22,799 nucleotides of DNA. It comes from an uncultured Rhodospirillales bacterium (GTDB taxonomy: Bacteria; Pseudomonadota; Alphaproteobacteria; Acetobacterales; Acetobacteraceae). The DNA lies in the NCBI GenBank assembly GCA_903844785.1, contig CAIMVB010000303.1, positions 1 through 22,799 on the forward strand, in the 5' to 3' direction. The notes below the pieces were generated by a model, which saw only the letters and a list, made by a program, of their open reading frames with translations, did not search any database and was not told where the DNA came from. A program made the translations under genes and the position numbers. Shown piece by piece: positions 8,606 to 15,710 of the stretch (positions are counted from its first letter, which is position 1; every line of letters starts with the position of its first letter).

Positions 8606-8944
8606 TCAACGCACAGAAATATTATCTACGTTTACGATCACTTCGGTAATTCTGCAGATATCAATATTTCGCCGTTCCGACCGGGCTCCATTTCGCCGCA
8701 CGACACTGAAGTCATAATTTTCTGAGAAGCGCGCCGTGTAAGTTATCGAATTGCCCGGCTCCAACATACGGGACCCGAGTCTTTCTGGCCCCCACGAGTT
8801 CCCTCGGCTGGGCGCATAATAAAATTCTTTTAAGGCGACTCCCGAATTATTTCGTAGTGTGAATCGCGTGTCGCAATTTTGAGCGTAAACCACATTGCAC
8901 AAAATTAAGTTTATTATAGAGGCAGCTACAAACCGGCGAACCAT
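8606..8944 (-). CDS. Small secreted protein of unknown function
   Basis: A 112-residue protein with an N-terminal signal peptide (MVRRFVAASIINLILCNVVYA, probable cleavage after Ala21). The mature ~91 residues contain Cys24 and Cys97, which could form a disulfide, and a pattern NNSGVALKEFYYAPS ... NSWGPERLG ... ARSERRNIDIC that I have seen in short exported proteins of Acetobacteraceae. It is probably a compact beta-rich periplasmic or extracellular protein; function unknown. The start is supported by GGAG at 8953-8956 eight bases upstream of the ATG. The gene is AT-richer than its neighbours, and its upstream region is extremely AT-rich. Confidence 0.72.
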   Translation of the reverse strand: MVRRFVAASIINLILCNVVYAQNCDTRFTLRNNSGVALKEFYYAPSRGNSWGPERLGSRMLEPGNSITYTARFSENYDFSVVRRNGARSERRNIDICRITEVIVNVDNISVR

Positions 8945-8945
8945 A

Positions 8946-9121
8946 ACAGAATCTCCAATTTTGAGATGGATTAATATAAAACGGTTTCATAAAATCTTAG
9001 TTCATACAAGGCGACCAAATAGTCATCATTGATATTTTAATTATTTTTTCTTATTTTGTTACTATTTTATTTGAAAAATCAGCCAATTTATTTTTAAATG
9101 ATCTGCTAATTTGCCTTCATT
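8946..9121. promoter_or_regulatory. AT-rich upstream region of the small secreted protein gene
   Basis: About 175 bp made largely of A and T (for example 9033-9110), in sharp contrast to the GC-rich surroundings. It lies directly upstream of the minus-strand secreted-protein gene and most likely contains its promoter, but I could not fix -35/-10 boxes with standard spacing. It ends where IS3-type sequence begins (TGTACTGCC at 9122). The composition also fits foreign DNA or a region bound by nucleoid proteins. Confidence 0.45.
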
Positions 9122-9189
9122 TGTACTGCCCTACTGCAGGATTTTCTTTCAACCTGCGACTAGAGTCCGACCCAAGGAAGGGATGGACG

Positions 9190-9333
9190 ATGAAGCGAAT
9201 AATTCGAACTGAAGAACAGATCATTTGCATCCTGCAGGAGCATGAGGCAGGCGCGAAGTGCGCTGATCTCTGCCGCGAGCACGGGACGTCAGAAAGCACA
9301 TTCTATGCTTGGAAGGCGGAGTATTCCGGGATG
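9190..9333 (+). pseudogene. IS3-family transposase OrfA, 3'-truncated fragment
   Basis: The first 48 codons encode the helix-turn-helix part of an IS3-type OrfA: EEQIICILQEHEAGAKCADL and REHGTSESTFYAWKAEYSGM. Similarity stops abruptly after SGM; the frame continues with unrelated residues to a stop at 9439-9441, so the leucine-zipper half and the frameshift into OrfB are missing. A purine-rich ribosome site (AAGGAAGGGATGG) precedes the ATG. TGTACTGCC at 9122-9130 resembles the left terminal repeat of IS3-type elements. Non-functional remnant. Confidence 0.8.
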
Positions 9334-9344
9334 ACCCTGTCCAA

Positions 9345-9368
9345 GTGTCCGGCGTCAGAAACGGACAC
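9345..9368. repeat. Inverted repeat GTGTCCG / CGGACAC
   Basis: Seven-base arms GTGTCCG (9345-9351) and CGGACAC (9362-9368) enclose a ten-base loop directly after the point where the OrfA similarity ends. It may be an insertion end or a chance hairpin; no T-run follows, so a terminator is unlikely. Confidence 0.35.
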
Positions 9369-9441
9369 GGCAACACGCCACAGCGATAGCAATTCTGGAG
9401 CTAACCTGAGTCCCGCGTTGGTGCCTACGGGATCAAACTAG

Positions 9442-9793
9442 CAAATGGATTTAAAGGTGATTTCTAACTCTTCGCGATCCTGGGGAGGCGAGGATGGCAA
9501 AGAATGAATGCGCTCCATTCGCCCGGATTGCTGCCAAAAAAAATGGCCGCTCTAACCTAATTTCACAGTAGATAAAACTGCACCGCGAACCATTCTCCCT
9601 CAATTCTCCGGGGAAGAATTAGTTTTCTTCAGACCTACAAATAGCTGTTTACTATGAAGTTTTTACGCGAGCGGAGCGGCCAAGCTGGATGCTGCCGCTA
9701 GGCGTTTGCTCGGCAGCCCATGACGCGTGGCCAAGAAAGCGCAGAAGTGTGCCCGTCCATGCCCTTCTCTTGAGCCGCGGCGGCGCAGTCATT
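9442..9793. other. Non-coding stretch between IS remnant and hipA
   Basis: No coding region is supported. The stretch holds an inverted repeat GCTGCCG (9691-9697) / CGGCAGC (9711-9717) with a 13-base loop, about 77 bases downstream of the hipA stop on the minus strand. It could act as a weak transcription stop for hipBA although no T-run follows. The rest is mixed-composition sequence without recognisable similarity. Confidence 0.4.
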
Positions 9794-11137
9794 TCAGCTA
9801 TTTCCATCAGCGATGGCAGCGTTGTCCGGGCTCGCGTCAGCGCGAAGGCCAGCGCGGTACTTAATGGCCGCCCGGACCGATGTGATGAGTTGATTGGGGA
9901 ATCCGCTCGGCAGCGTGTTGATGACGGCGTCGGTTTGCTTTTCGGTGTTTGCAGCAGGGTCTTCGAAGATCGAGCGCATGAGCGGGCTGCCTACGCCTGC
10001 AAGTTCGGCGGTTTGGAGGAAGTGGCGCGGCATGATGGTGTTTACGGAATAGTGACGGTTCTTGCCGACGCACATAGCGAGCTTGAATTTTTTCTGCTGT
10101 ATTTGCCCCGCATCGAGGCTCGGCTGCGCGCTCAATACGTCATAGAGCGGGGTTAGGCGGAAACGTCCGCCGGGACCGAGCATGATGCTGAAGTTCTTCG
10201 CGTGGCCGTCAGTCGCGCCCAGCATCCAGAACAGGATGTATGCGCGCATGAAGGTGGCGATGTCCTGCTTGGGCGTATCGCTGCCCTTCAAGAGTTGGGT
10301 GATATCGCGCATGCCGGGGCCGCCGTTGGATTGGTATTTCTGCGTGGGCGGAACGGACAGGGACGGGCAGATGTCTTCCTGTGGCAAGCGCAGCAGACGC
10401 CCGTCAGTCGTCCTACGGCGGTCGAAGCGTTCGATGATGAGGGTACGGCGGCCCCCGAAATCAGCGATCTCGGTATAGGCCGTGGATACGCCGAGGGCTG
10501 CGAGCAGTTTTAGGCAGAGATATTCGTTCTCAACACTGCCTGAGAGATCGATGCCGTTTGGAAGCTGGCCGATCTGTGGCTTGAGGATGTGCGTTGTAGC
10601 GGTGGCCACCGCGGGTTTGTACCATTTCTTGTCCTTGCGCAGGAGAGCGGTCTTTTCCTGCGCGCCCGCGATGGAGATACGAAAATCCTCATCATCGCCC
10701 ATGCCGAGCGGGGCAGCGGCGAGGTTGTTGATGATGGCGGCGACCTCATCATCGGTGACGGGGTTACCATCGGTGGCACCGGCTCTGCCGGGATCGACGC
10801 CGTCCGGGAGGAATTGCAGCGCGCCGACGCAGTCGTGGCCGAGTGCGGTCAGCAGGCTGTAGGCGTCCGTGCCACCCGCGCCGACGCGTTCGGCAACGCG
10901 CTTGCGGATCGCGTCGCTGTCAGGAAGCAGGTTGTCGAAGACGTTGATGACGGGCGCACCGATATAGCGGTCTTCGCGCAAAAGAAGGGAGAGTGAGACG
11001 GAGAAAGCGTTTTACCATGCAAGCCAGTCGCTGGCGTACTGGAAGGCGATAGCGCCGGTGGATTCGCGGCGCAGGATCCCGACAAGGCGGCTGTTCAGAA
11101 AGACATTGAGGGGCGCATGCGCGCGGCGGCGCGCCAT
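9794..11137 (-). pseudogene. hipA: hipA toxin kinase gene, interrupted by an in-frame TAA
   Basis: HipA-family serine/threonine kinase toxin, close in pattern to E. coli HipA, whose target is glutamyl-tRNA synthetase. Reading from ATG 11137 gives MARRRAHAPLNVFLNSRLVG and continues in one frame to the stop at 9794, 448 codons in all, but codon 42 is TAA (11012-11014) where a sense codon, probably Glu, is expected between Trp41 and Asn43. After it all kinase features are intact: the phosphorylated-serine loop RISIAGAQEKT (Ser155), ATP-binding Lys186 in HILKP, catalytic Asp310 in GATDGHAKN and Asp333 in LYDV. A TTG at 10981 could start a 395-residue N-truncated protein. The ATG overlaps the hipB stop as TAATG. 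Probably non-functional unless the stop is a sequencing error or is bypassed. Confidence 0.85.
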
Positions 11138-11390
11138 TAGAACATATCCTCGATTTCGACGGCCCTCGCCTTGCTACGGGGGCGGACTACGAGTTCGAGG
11201 TCGAGCGCAGAGAGCACGGCCATAAGCGCACGTAGCTGCACGGCGGGCTCGCCAGCTTCAAGACGGGAGACCGTGCCTTGGCGCAGACGGATGTGGTCGC
11301 CGATAGCGCCTTGTGTCAGGTTGGCTTGTTTGCGGACCCGGCGCAGGATGGCCCGAGCTGTTTTTCGTTACGGGCGATCTGTTCAGCCAT
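11137..11390 (-). pseudogene. hipB: hipB antitoxin gene with a one-base frameshift
   Basis: HTH (Cro/CI-type) antitoxin and autorepressor partner of HipA. ATG 11390 gives MAEQIARNEKQLG, then the frame breaks. In the next frame the protein continues as ILRRVRKQANLTQGAIGDHI, RLRQGTVSRLEAGEPAVQLR and ends EIEDMF. The break sits at a run of three C on the plus strand (11352-11354); one more base would restore Leu-Gly-Ala-Ile and an 84-residue protein. No start codon lies in the second frame before the HTH. The stop overlaps the hipA start (TAATG), the classical layout. With the nonsense codon in hipA, this suggests a decayed module. Confidence 0.8.
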
Positions 11391-11419
11391 GGGTAGCTCG
11401 CGATTAAGACACGGGAACG

Positions 11420-11527
11420 CGTATATACCATTAATATACGAGTAATATACAAGTAATATACGAGTTTACGTATCAAAATGATTTATACGAGCTCGCGCAT
11501 AAAATGCAAATATACGCTTATGCGTAT
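11420..11527. promoter_or_regulatory. TATACGAG repeat cluster upstream of hipB (candidate operator array)
   Basis: Three head-to-tail 11-bp units, TAATATACGAG at 11432-11442, TAATATACAAG at 11443-11453 and TAATATACGAG at 11454-11464, lie 42-74 bases upstream of the hipB ATG. A further TATACGAG is at 11484-11491. The inverted form CGTATA is at 11420-11425, and a palindrome ATACGC-TTAT-GCGTAT at 11512-11527. HipB proteins repress their own promoter by binding several operators, so this is a plausible operator and promoter region. The region is AT-rich against a GC-rich background. The binding role is inferred from position and repetition only. Confidence 0.55.
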
Positions 11528-11556
11528 CGTGGGTCTTGCATCTGGGCGGGTCTGCC

Positions 11557-12033
11557 TGGCGGTTATGCACCGGCATGACAGCGAGCGATTTCAGCGAGAC
11601 GCTGGAACTGGCCATCACCGCCTCTGGCTGCCGCGATGTGCCGCTACGACAGCGCCCGCCATTGCTCTCGGACAACGGGCCGGGGTTCATCTCGGACGCC
11701 TTCGCCCAGTGGCGAGTGCAGCAGGGCATCCAGCATGTCCGCGGCGCGCCTGCTCACCCGCAGACGCAGGGCAAGATCGAGCGCTGGCACCCGACCATTA
11801 AGAACCGCATCCTGCTGGAAAATCACCATCTGCCAGGCGCACTTGAGGCCGATATTGAGGCATTCGTCGAGCAATATAACCATCGCCGATAACACGAGAG
11901 CCTAAACAATCTGACCCCAGCTGATGTCTATTTCGGCAGGGCGCAGACCATTTTGCTGGAGCGCGAGCGTATCAAGCGGAAAACCATCCAACACCGCCGC
12001 TTGATGCATCACCAAAACGCAGCACAAACTTAA
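11557..12033 (+). pseudogene. IS3-family transposase OrfB, 5'-truncated with internal stop
   Basis: The C-terminal half of an IS3-type DDE transposase. Similarity begins around WRLCTGMTASDF and runs through LLSDNGPGFIS (second catalytic Asp), HVRGAPAHPQTQGKIERWHP (catalytic Glu) and FVEQYNHRR. A TAA at 11890-11892 replaces the Tyr expected before HES, after which the same frame continues through LNNLTPADVYFGR to a stop at 12031-12033. The first catalytic Asp and the N-terminal half are missing. About 70 bp follow that resemble the right end of such an element (see 12078-12102). Non-functional remnant. Confidence 0.85.
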
Positions 12034-12077
12034 CCGCAGATGAGCCAGATACTCCGTTAGCCAAGCCGTAAATTGGT

Positions 12078-12102
12078 CTCAAATGATTTGGCGACGGACG
12101 GG
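12078..12102. repeat. Candidate right terminal repeat of the IS3-type element
   Basis: The segment TCTCAAATGATTTGGCGACG followed by GACG lies 45-70 bp after the OrfB stop, where the right inverted repeat of such an element is expected, and it abuts the broken end of a reversed OrfA fragment. A matching left end was not found in the window. The exact boundary is uncertain. Confidence 0.35.
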
Positions 12103-12244
12103 CCGCGCGGTGGTGATTTCGGATATCCCGAGTTCATTCTGCGCATGGGCGACCACTACATCCTTGGCCATTAACTGCTCGGCAATCCGTCACCAACCTG
12201 ACCGCCTCAATCGTGAACTCACGACTGGACTTCCGTCTCGTCAT
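12103..12244 (-). pseudogene. IS3-family OrfA 5' fragment, frameshifted
   Basis: On the minus strand, ATG 12244 begins MTRRKSSREFTIEAVRLVTD, the normal start of another IS3-subgroup OrfA. The frame then shifts near 12185; the second frame reads VVVAHAQNELGIS, consistent with the helix-turn-helix, before similarity ends at ~12103, where the end of the neighbouring element begins. It probably shows one insertion sequence truncated by another. Non-functional. Confidence 0.6.
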
Positions 12245-12808
12245 ATCTACTCTCCAGTTCATGGGTCACGATCGTATCTTCGTGTCCACCAAACCGGCAG
12301 CAGCTCAGGGCATGCCTTCTGACCGGCAGGCCCTCAAGGGCTCGCGCCGTACATCGCCAAGTTGAACTCGGAGTGGATCCAGACTCTGGTTTGCAACGAG
12401 GCCCTAAACCTGCGCTGGATGGCCGCCGTCCTCGGTAAGACGATGCCACGCAGTTCGAGCTAGCCCATGTATCGGTGGTCGAGGAGCAAGCTCTTGTTGT
12501 CATTCGGTTTGATCGGTGTACACGCGGCGAAAAGCTAAGGCTCGCGGACTACGCGCGTAAGTACAATTTAGCATATGAGGATATCGCGTTAATCATCAGG
12601 CAGCACAGGCTGCACTAAAAAACATGGCATCACCGGTCACAGAAATGGATCAGATACGCTATGATTCGGCGCGCCACTTGGCCTCAAATCATTTGCAGAG
12701 GGATTCTATCTGCGTTGACGGCAAACAATCGGATTTTCAATTTGATAAATCAAATGGTGAGCCGTTGGATCTTTATGCCCCGGCTCCGCCCAACATTCCT
12801 CGCCACCC
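12245..12808. other. Degenerate stretch between IS remnants and the sulfatase gene
   Basis: No complete gene is supported. A plus-strand frame from ~12435 to the stop at 12616 encodes about 60 residues including LVVIRFDRCTRGEKLRLADY and ends IALIIRQHRLH; it lacks a clear start and I do not recognise it. At 12649-12694 the sequence resembles the IS end at 12047-12092 in the same orientation (CAGATAC, then a 20-base gap, then TTGGCCTCAAAT versus TTGGTCTCAAAT). The stretch appears to be insertion-sequence debris. Confidence 0.4.
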
Positions 12809-15379
12809 TCAATGACGCGCCGGGCTATTTGGTAGCGTGGACTCGCCAAGCGTTACCACAAGCCGCTCAAGGCGGCCGGTAAAAGCAAAGGGCGCTCGAT
12901 AGTCGCTTTCATTAACCGATGATCCGGTGTCCAGCCCAACATCAAAGGTCTCATCACCCTGAACGGCGAATGGCAGCGTTCGCGCCATTGTCTGCCGCGC
13001 TACCACCTGACCATTGACGGATAGAGTGCCGGTTCCACCACGGCCTACAGGGGGGCCGGATGCTTCAGGCTGGAATGCGAAGGCGATGCTGTGCCGCCCT
13101 GGCGGCAAGGCGCTCGGCGCTTCCCATCTTACCCTTTCGATATCGAGTAAACTCCAAGTGAATACCGGCCGGCCACCCAGCAGGTAAAAGCCCCAACCCG
13201 CGAAGCGTCCACCATGCGTCGCGATAACACCATTGGCGCCACCGGCCGGCACTTCGATCTCGGCTATAATTTGATAGGCGCGATTCAGTAAGGAAGGCGC
13301 CACGCTTGCCAGCAAGCCACTACCCGGCGCGCGGTAGATGAATTCCTGCCGTCCCGCCGAAGGCCCGGGTCGCTGTGCGATCAGGCGCGACAGGCTTGAA
13401 TTATCCAGCGGCAGGACTTGGTATCTTGCCGCTTCAATCAGGAAGCGTTGTTGCAGGTCGCGCAGCCGATCCGGGAATAGAGCGACAAGGTTTCGGCTTT
13501 GCGTTGGATCTTCCGCAAGATTGTAAAGTTCCCAGGTATAACCATTGATAACATCCGCCGGCACTTGCCCCGAACTCTGCCAGGGTAGCGTCGGTGGCGT
13601 TGTATTGGCGTACCAGCCCTCATGATAAATGCCGCGATGGCCTAGCATTTCGAAGTGCTGAGTCCGGCGACGGGACGGCGCGCGCGCCTCTGCAGCATCG
13701 AAGGTGTAGAGCATGCTTATGCCCTCAATCGGCCGCTGCGCCACGCCATTCACGCTGCGGGGCTCGGGGATACCAATCGCCTCAAGGATTGTCGGCGCAA
13801 TATCGAGCACGTGGTGGAACTGGTGACGAATACCGCCACGATCAGCGATACGCTGAGGCCAGGAAATAGCCATGCCATTGCGCGTGCCCCCGAAATGGGA
13901 AGCGACCTGCTTCGTCCATTGGTATGGCGTACCGAAGGCCCAGGTCCAGCCAACCGCAAGATTGGGATAGGTGCGATCACCGCCCCAGTCATTGATGAAC
14001 GGCAATTGCTGTTCCACCGGAATCTCAACCCCGTTGAAGAAGGCGAATTCATTGGGCGTGCCGTGCAACTGCCCTTCAGCGCTGCCGCCATTATCGCCGC
14101 TGATATAAATAATAAGTGTATTGTCGATCTGCCCGACATCACGCACCGCTTGAATGACGCGACCAATTTGGTGATCAGTGTAAGCAAGATAAGCGGCAAA
14201 GACTTCCGCCTGACGCACATAAAGGCGGCGTTCATCGGCCGAAAGGCTGGACCAACGCGGAAGCGTATTTGGCCAAGGGGGTAGTACCGCATTGGGGGGC
14301 AGCACACCCAGCCGCTGCTGGTTCGCGAAAATACGCTCTCGCAGCACCTCCCAGCCTTCATCGAATTGGCCGCGGAATCGGGCGATCCATTCCGGCGTTG
14401 GATGGTGCGGGGCATGGGCGCCGCCAGGGGCGTAGTGGATGAACCAAGGGCGGCTTGGCGCGACCTCATGCAGTTCACGGATGCGCGTGATCGCCTCATC
14501 AGCCATGGCAGTCGTGAGATTCCAGCCTGGCTGGCCTTCGAAAGGCAGAATACGTGTGGTGTTACGAAAAAGGTTCCCTGGCTCCCACTGATTCGTCTCA
14601 CCGCCCATGAAGCCGTAGAAGAAATCGAAGCCAAGGCCTGTGGGCCAGCGGTCGAAGGGGCCTGCGGGGCTGATATCCCAGGGCGGTGTATTATGGTTCT
14701 TGCCGAACCAAGCGGTCGAATAACCATTATGGCGAAGTGTTTCACCAATCGTCGCCGTATCAGCGCCGATGATAGCGTTATAGCCTGGAAAGCCTGTGGA
14801 GAATTCTGCGACCACGCCAAAGCCAACTGAATGCGGGTTGCGTCCGGTAAGCAGCGAAGCGCGCGTTGGTGAGCAAAGCGCGGTGGTATGAAATTGCGTA
14901 TAGCGCAGCCCAGCCTCAGCCACATCGTCAAGAGTTGGTGTTGGGATGACGCCACCGAAGGTAGAAGGCGCGCCAAAGCCGACATCATCCGTGATGATCA
15001 GCAAAACATTCGGTGCGGCTTCAGGGGCGCCGAGTGTTGGCGGCCAGGCTGGCGTACTATCCCGCGCGGACGGGCTGATGATGCCAGCGAAGGGCGCAGG
15101 CGGTTGGGGCAGTATGCGCGAATTTGGAAACTCGACCGCCGTGGCGGCGCCAGGTGCACCACGGATTTGCTGCGCGGCTATTGGCGTTGAGTGCGTAACG
15201 CCCAAAAATAAGATTACTGAGAGTGTTGCCGAAAGGCCCCCCGCTAAAGCATGGCGTAGGCGGACAAAATTCTTTCTATCCTGCATGGCTCGCTGGCGTC
15301 CCTGCATTCCATCGCTGTGCTCCAACCGAATTTTCGAAAGGGACAGCAGACGGGGTCGCCGTAAAGTTTCAAGCATCAT
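12809..15379 (-). CDS. Exported arylsulfatase with C-terminal beta-sandwich-like region
   Basis: Sulfatase-family hydrolase (alkaline phosphatase superfamily) expected to cleave sulfate esters in the periplasm or outside the cell. The nucleophile Cys169 sits in CSPTRASLLTGR, the signature converted to formylglycine by aerobic FGE-type enzymes. The metal site shows Asp131-Asp132 (IITDDVGFG) and Asp429-Asn430 (SGDNGGS). The last ~180 residues (FTWSLLDIERVRWEA onward to FTGRLERLVVTL) match the C-terminal domain common in large bacterial arylsulfatases. A hydrophobic export segment covers residues ~43-70, ending PIAAQ. The ATG at 15379 has an AGGA site eight bases upstream (15388-15391), but leaves an unusual 31-residue cytoplasmic leader; ATG 15286 would give a standard signal peptide. 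It is divergent from the outer-membrane protein gene. No maturation enzyme is in the window. Confidence 0.92.
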   Translation of the reverse strand: MMLETLRRPRLLSLSKIRLEHSDGMQGRQRAMQDRKNFVRLRHALAGGLSATLSVILFLGVTHSTPIAAQQIRGAPGAATAVEFPNSRILPQPPAPFAGIISPSARDSTPAWPPTLGAPEAAPNVLLIITDDVGFGAPSTFGGVIPTPTLDDVAEAGLRYTQFHTTALCSPTRASLLTGRNPHSVGFGVVAEFSTGFPGYNAIIGADTATIGETLRHNGYSTAWFGKNHNTPPWDISPAGPFDRWPTGLGFDFFYGFMGGETNQWEPGNLFRNTTRILPFEGQPGWNLTTAMADEAITRIRELHEVAPSRPWFIHYAPGGAHAPHHPTPEWIARFRGQFDEGWEVLRERIFANQQRLGVLPPNAVLPPWPNTLPRWSSLSADERRLYVRQAEVFAAYLAYTDHQIGRVIQAVRDVGQIDNTLIIYISGDNGGSAEGQLHGTPNEFAFFNGVEIPVEQQLPFINDWGGDRTYPNLAVGWTWAFGTPYQWTKQVASHFGGTRNGMAISWPQRIADRGGIRHQFHHVLDIAPTILEAIGIPEPRSVNGVAQRPIEGISMLYTFDAAEARAPSRRRTQHFEMLGHRGIYHEGWYANTTPPTLPWQSSGQVPADVINGYTWELYNLAEDPTQSRNLVALFPDRLRDLQQRFLIEAARYQVLPLDNSSLSRLIAQRPGPSAGRQEFIYRAPGSGLLASVAPSLLNRAYQIIAEIEVPAGGANGVIATHGGRFAGWGFYLLGGRPVFTWSLLDIERVRWEAPSALPPGRHSIAFAFQPEASGPPVGRGGTGTLSVNGQVVARQTMARTLPFAVQGDETFDVGLDTGSSVNESDYRAPFAFTGRLERLVVTLGESTLPNSPARH

Positions 15380-15710
15380 GGCCGCAATCCTTTCATCAAC
15401 GCAGATGGCGCCCGCGCTGGCATGAATCCCACAATTGTTTGATCTCTTATCGCCAATATCGTGCTGCCATCTTGCGTTGAATCAACACTATTCAACTGCA
15501 GGAAAGCGATTACTTGCATCAGAGTTTTTGTTTGGGAATTCGAAAAGAATGGCTTGCAGCACGGTATCACTGAACGAGGAGCGAACTAGTCAGAATACTG
15601 GCGCAATCCGCGGTCTGGGATTTGCGGTTTCGCACCATATCGGCGGGGTCATGATAATTTTGCCAATCGACTTCATTCGATGGCAGTCAAAAAGATGAAA
15701 GGTATCCGCG
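15380..15710. promoter_or_regulatory. Divergent intergenic region between sulfatase and outer-membrane protein genes
   Basis: This 331-bp gap must hold promoters for both directions. The clearest element is an inverted repeat GTTGAAT (15476-15482) - seven bases - ATTCAAC (15490-15496), 97-117 bases from the sulfatase start, typical of a dimeric regulator site. The AGGA at 15388-15391 is the sulfatase ribosome site; AAAGG near 15699 serves the opposite gene. I could not place -35/-10 boxes with confidence. Confidence 0.5.
15476..15496. repeat. Inverted repeat GTTGAAT-N7-ATTCAAC
   Basis: Perfect seven-base arms with a seven-base spacer, total 21 bp, the size of a typical operator. Its position inside a divergent promoter region suggests that it could coordinate the sulfatase and barrel-protein genes. 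No regulator gene is nearby. Confidence 0.5.

Noticed and set aside
8322..8717. Plus-strand 131-codon frame as a gene
   Set aside because: It overlaps the opposite-strand secreted protein, which has a signal peptide and ribosome site; the translation has no recognisable feature.
9691..9717. Confident rho-independent terminator for hipBA
   Set aside because: The hairpin is good but no T-run follows on either strand.
9794..10981. hipA as an intact 395-codon gene starting at TTG 10981
   Set aside because: The frame continues upstream through a TAA into a perfectly HipA-like N-terminus that begins at ATG 11137 and overlaps the hipB stop, so the long frame with a nonsense codon explains the sequence better.
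11432..11464. CRISPR-like array
   Set aside because: The three 11-bp units are contiguous without spacers and far too short for CRISPR repeats; a regulatory role fits better.
13750..14988. 412-codon second minus-strand frame inside the sulfatase gene
   Set aside because: It is an out-of-frame shadow of the sulfatase, which holds all catalytic motifs in one uninterrupted frame.
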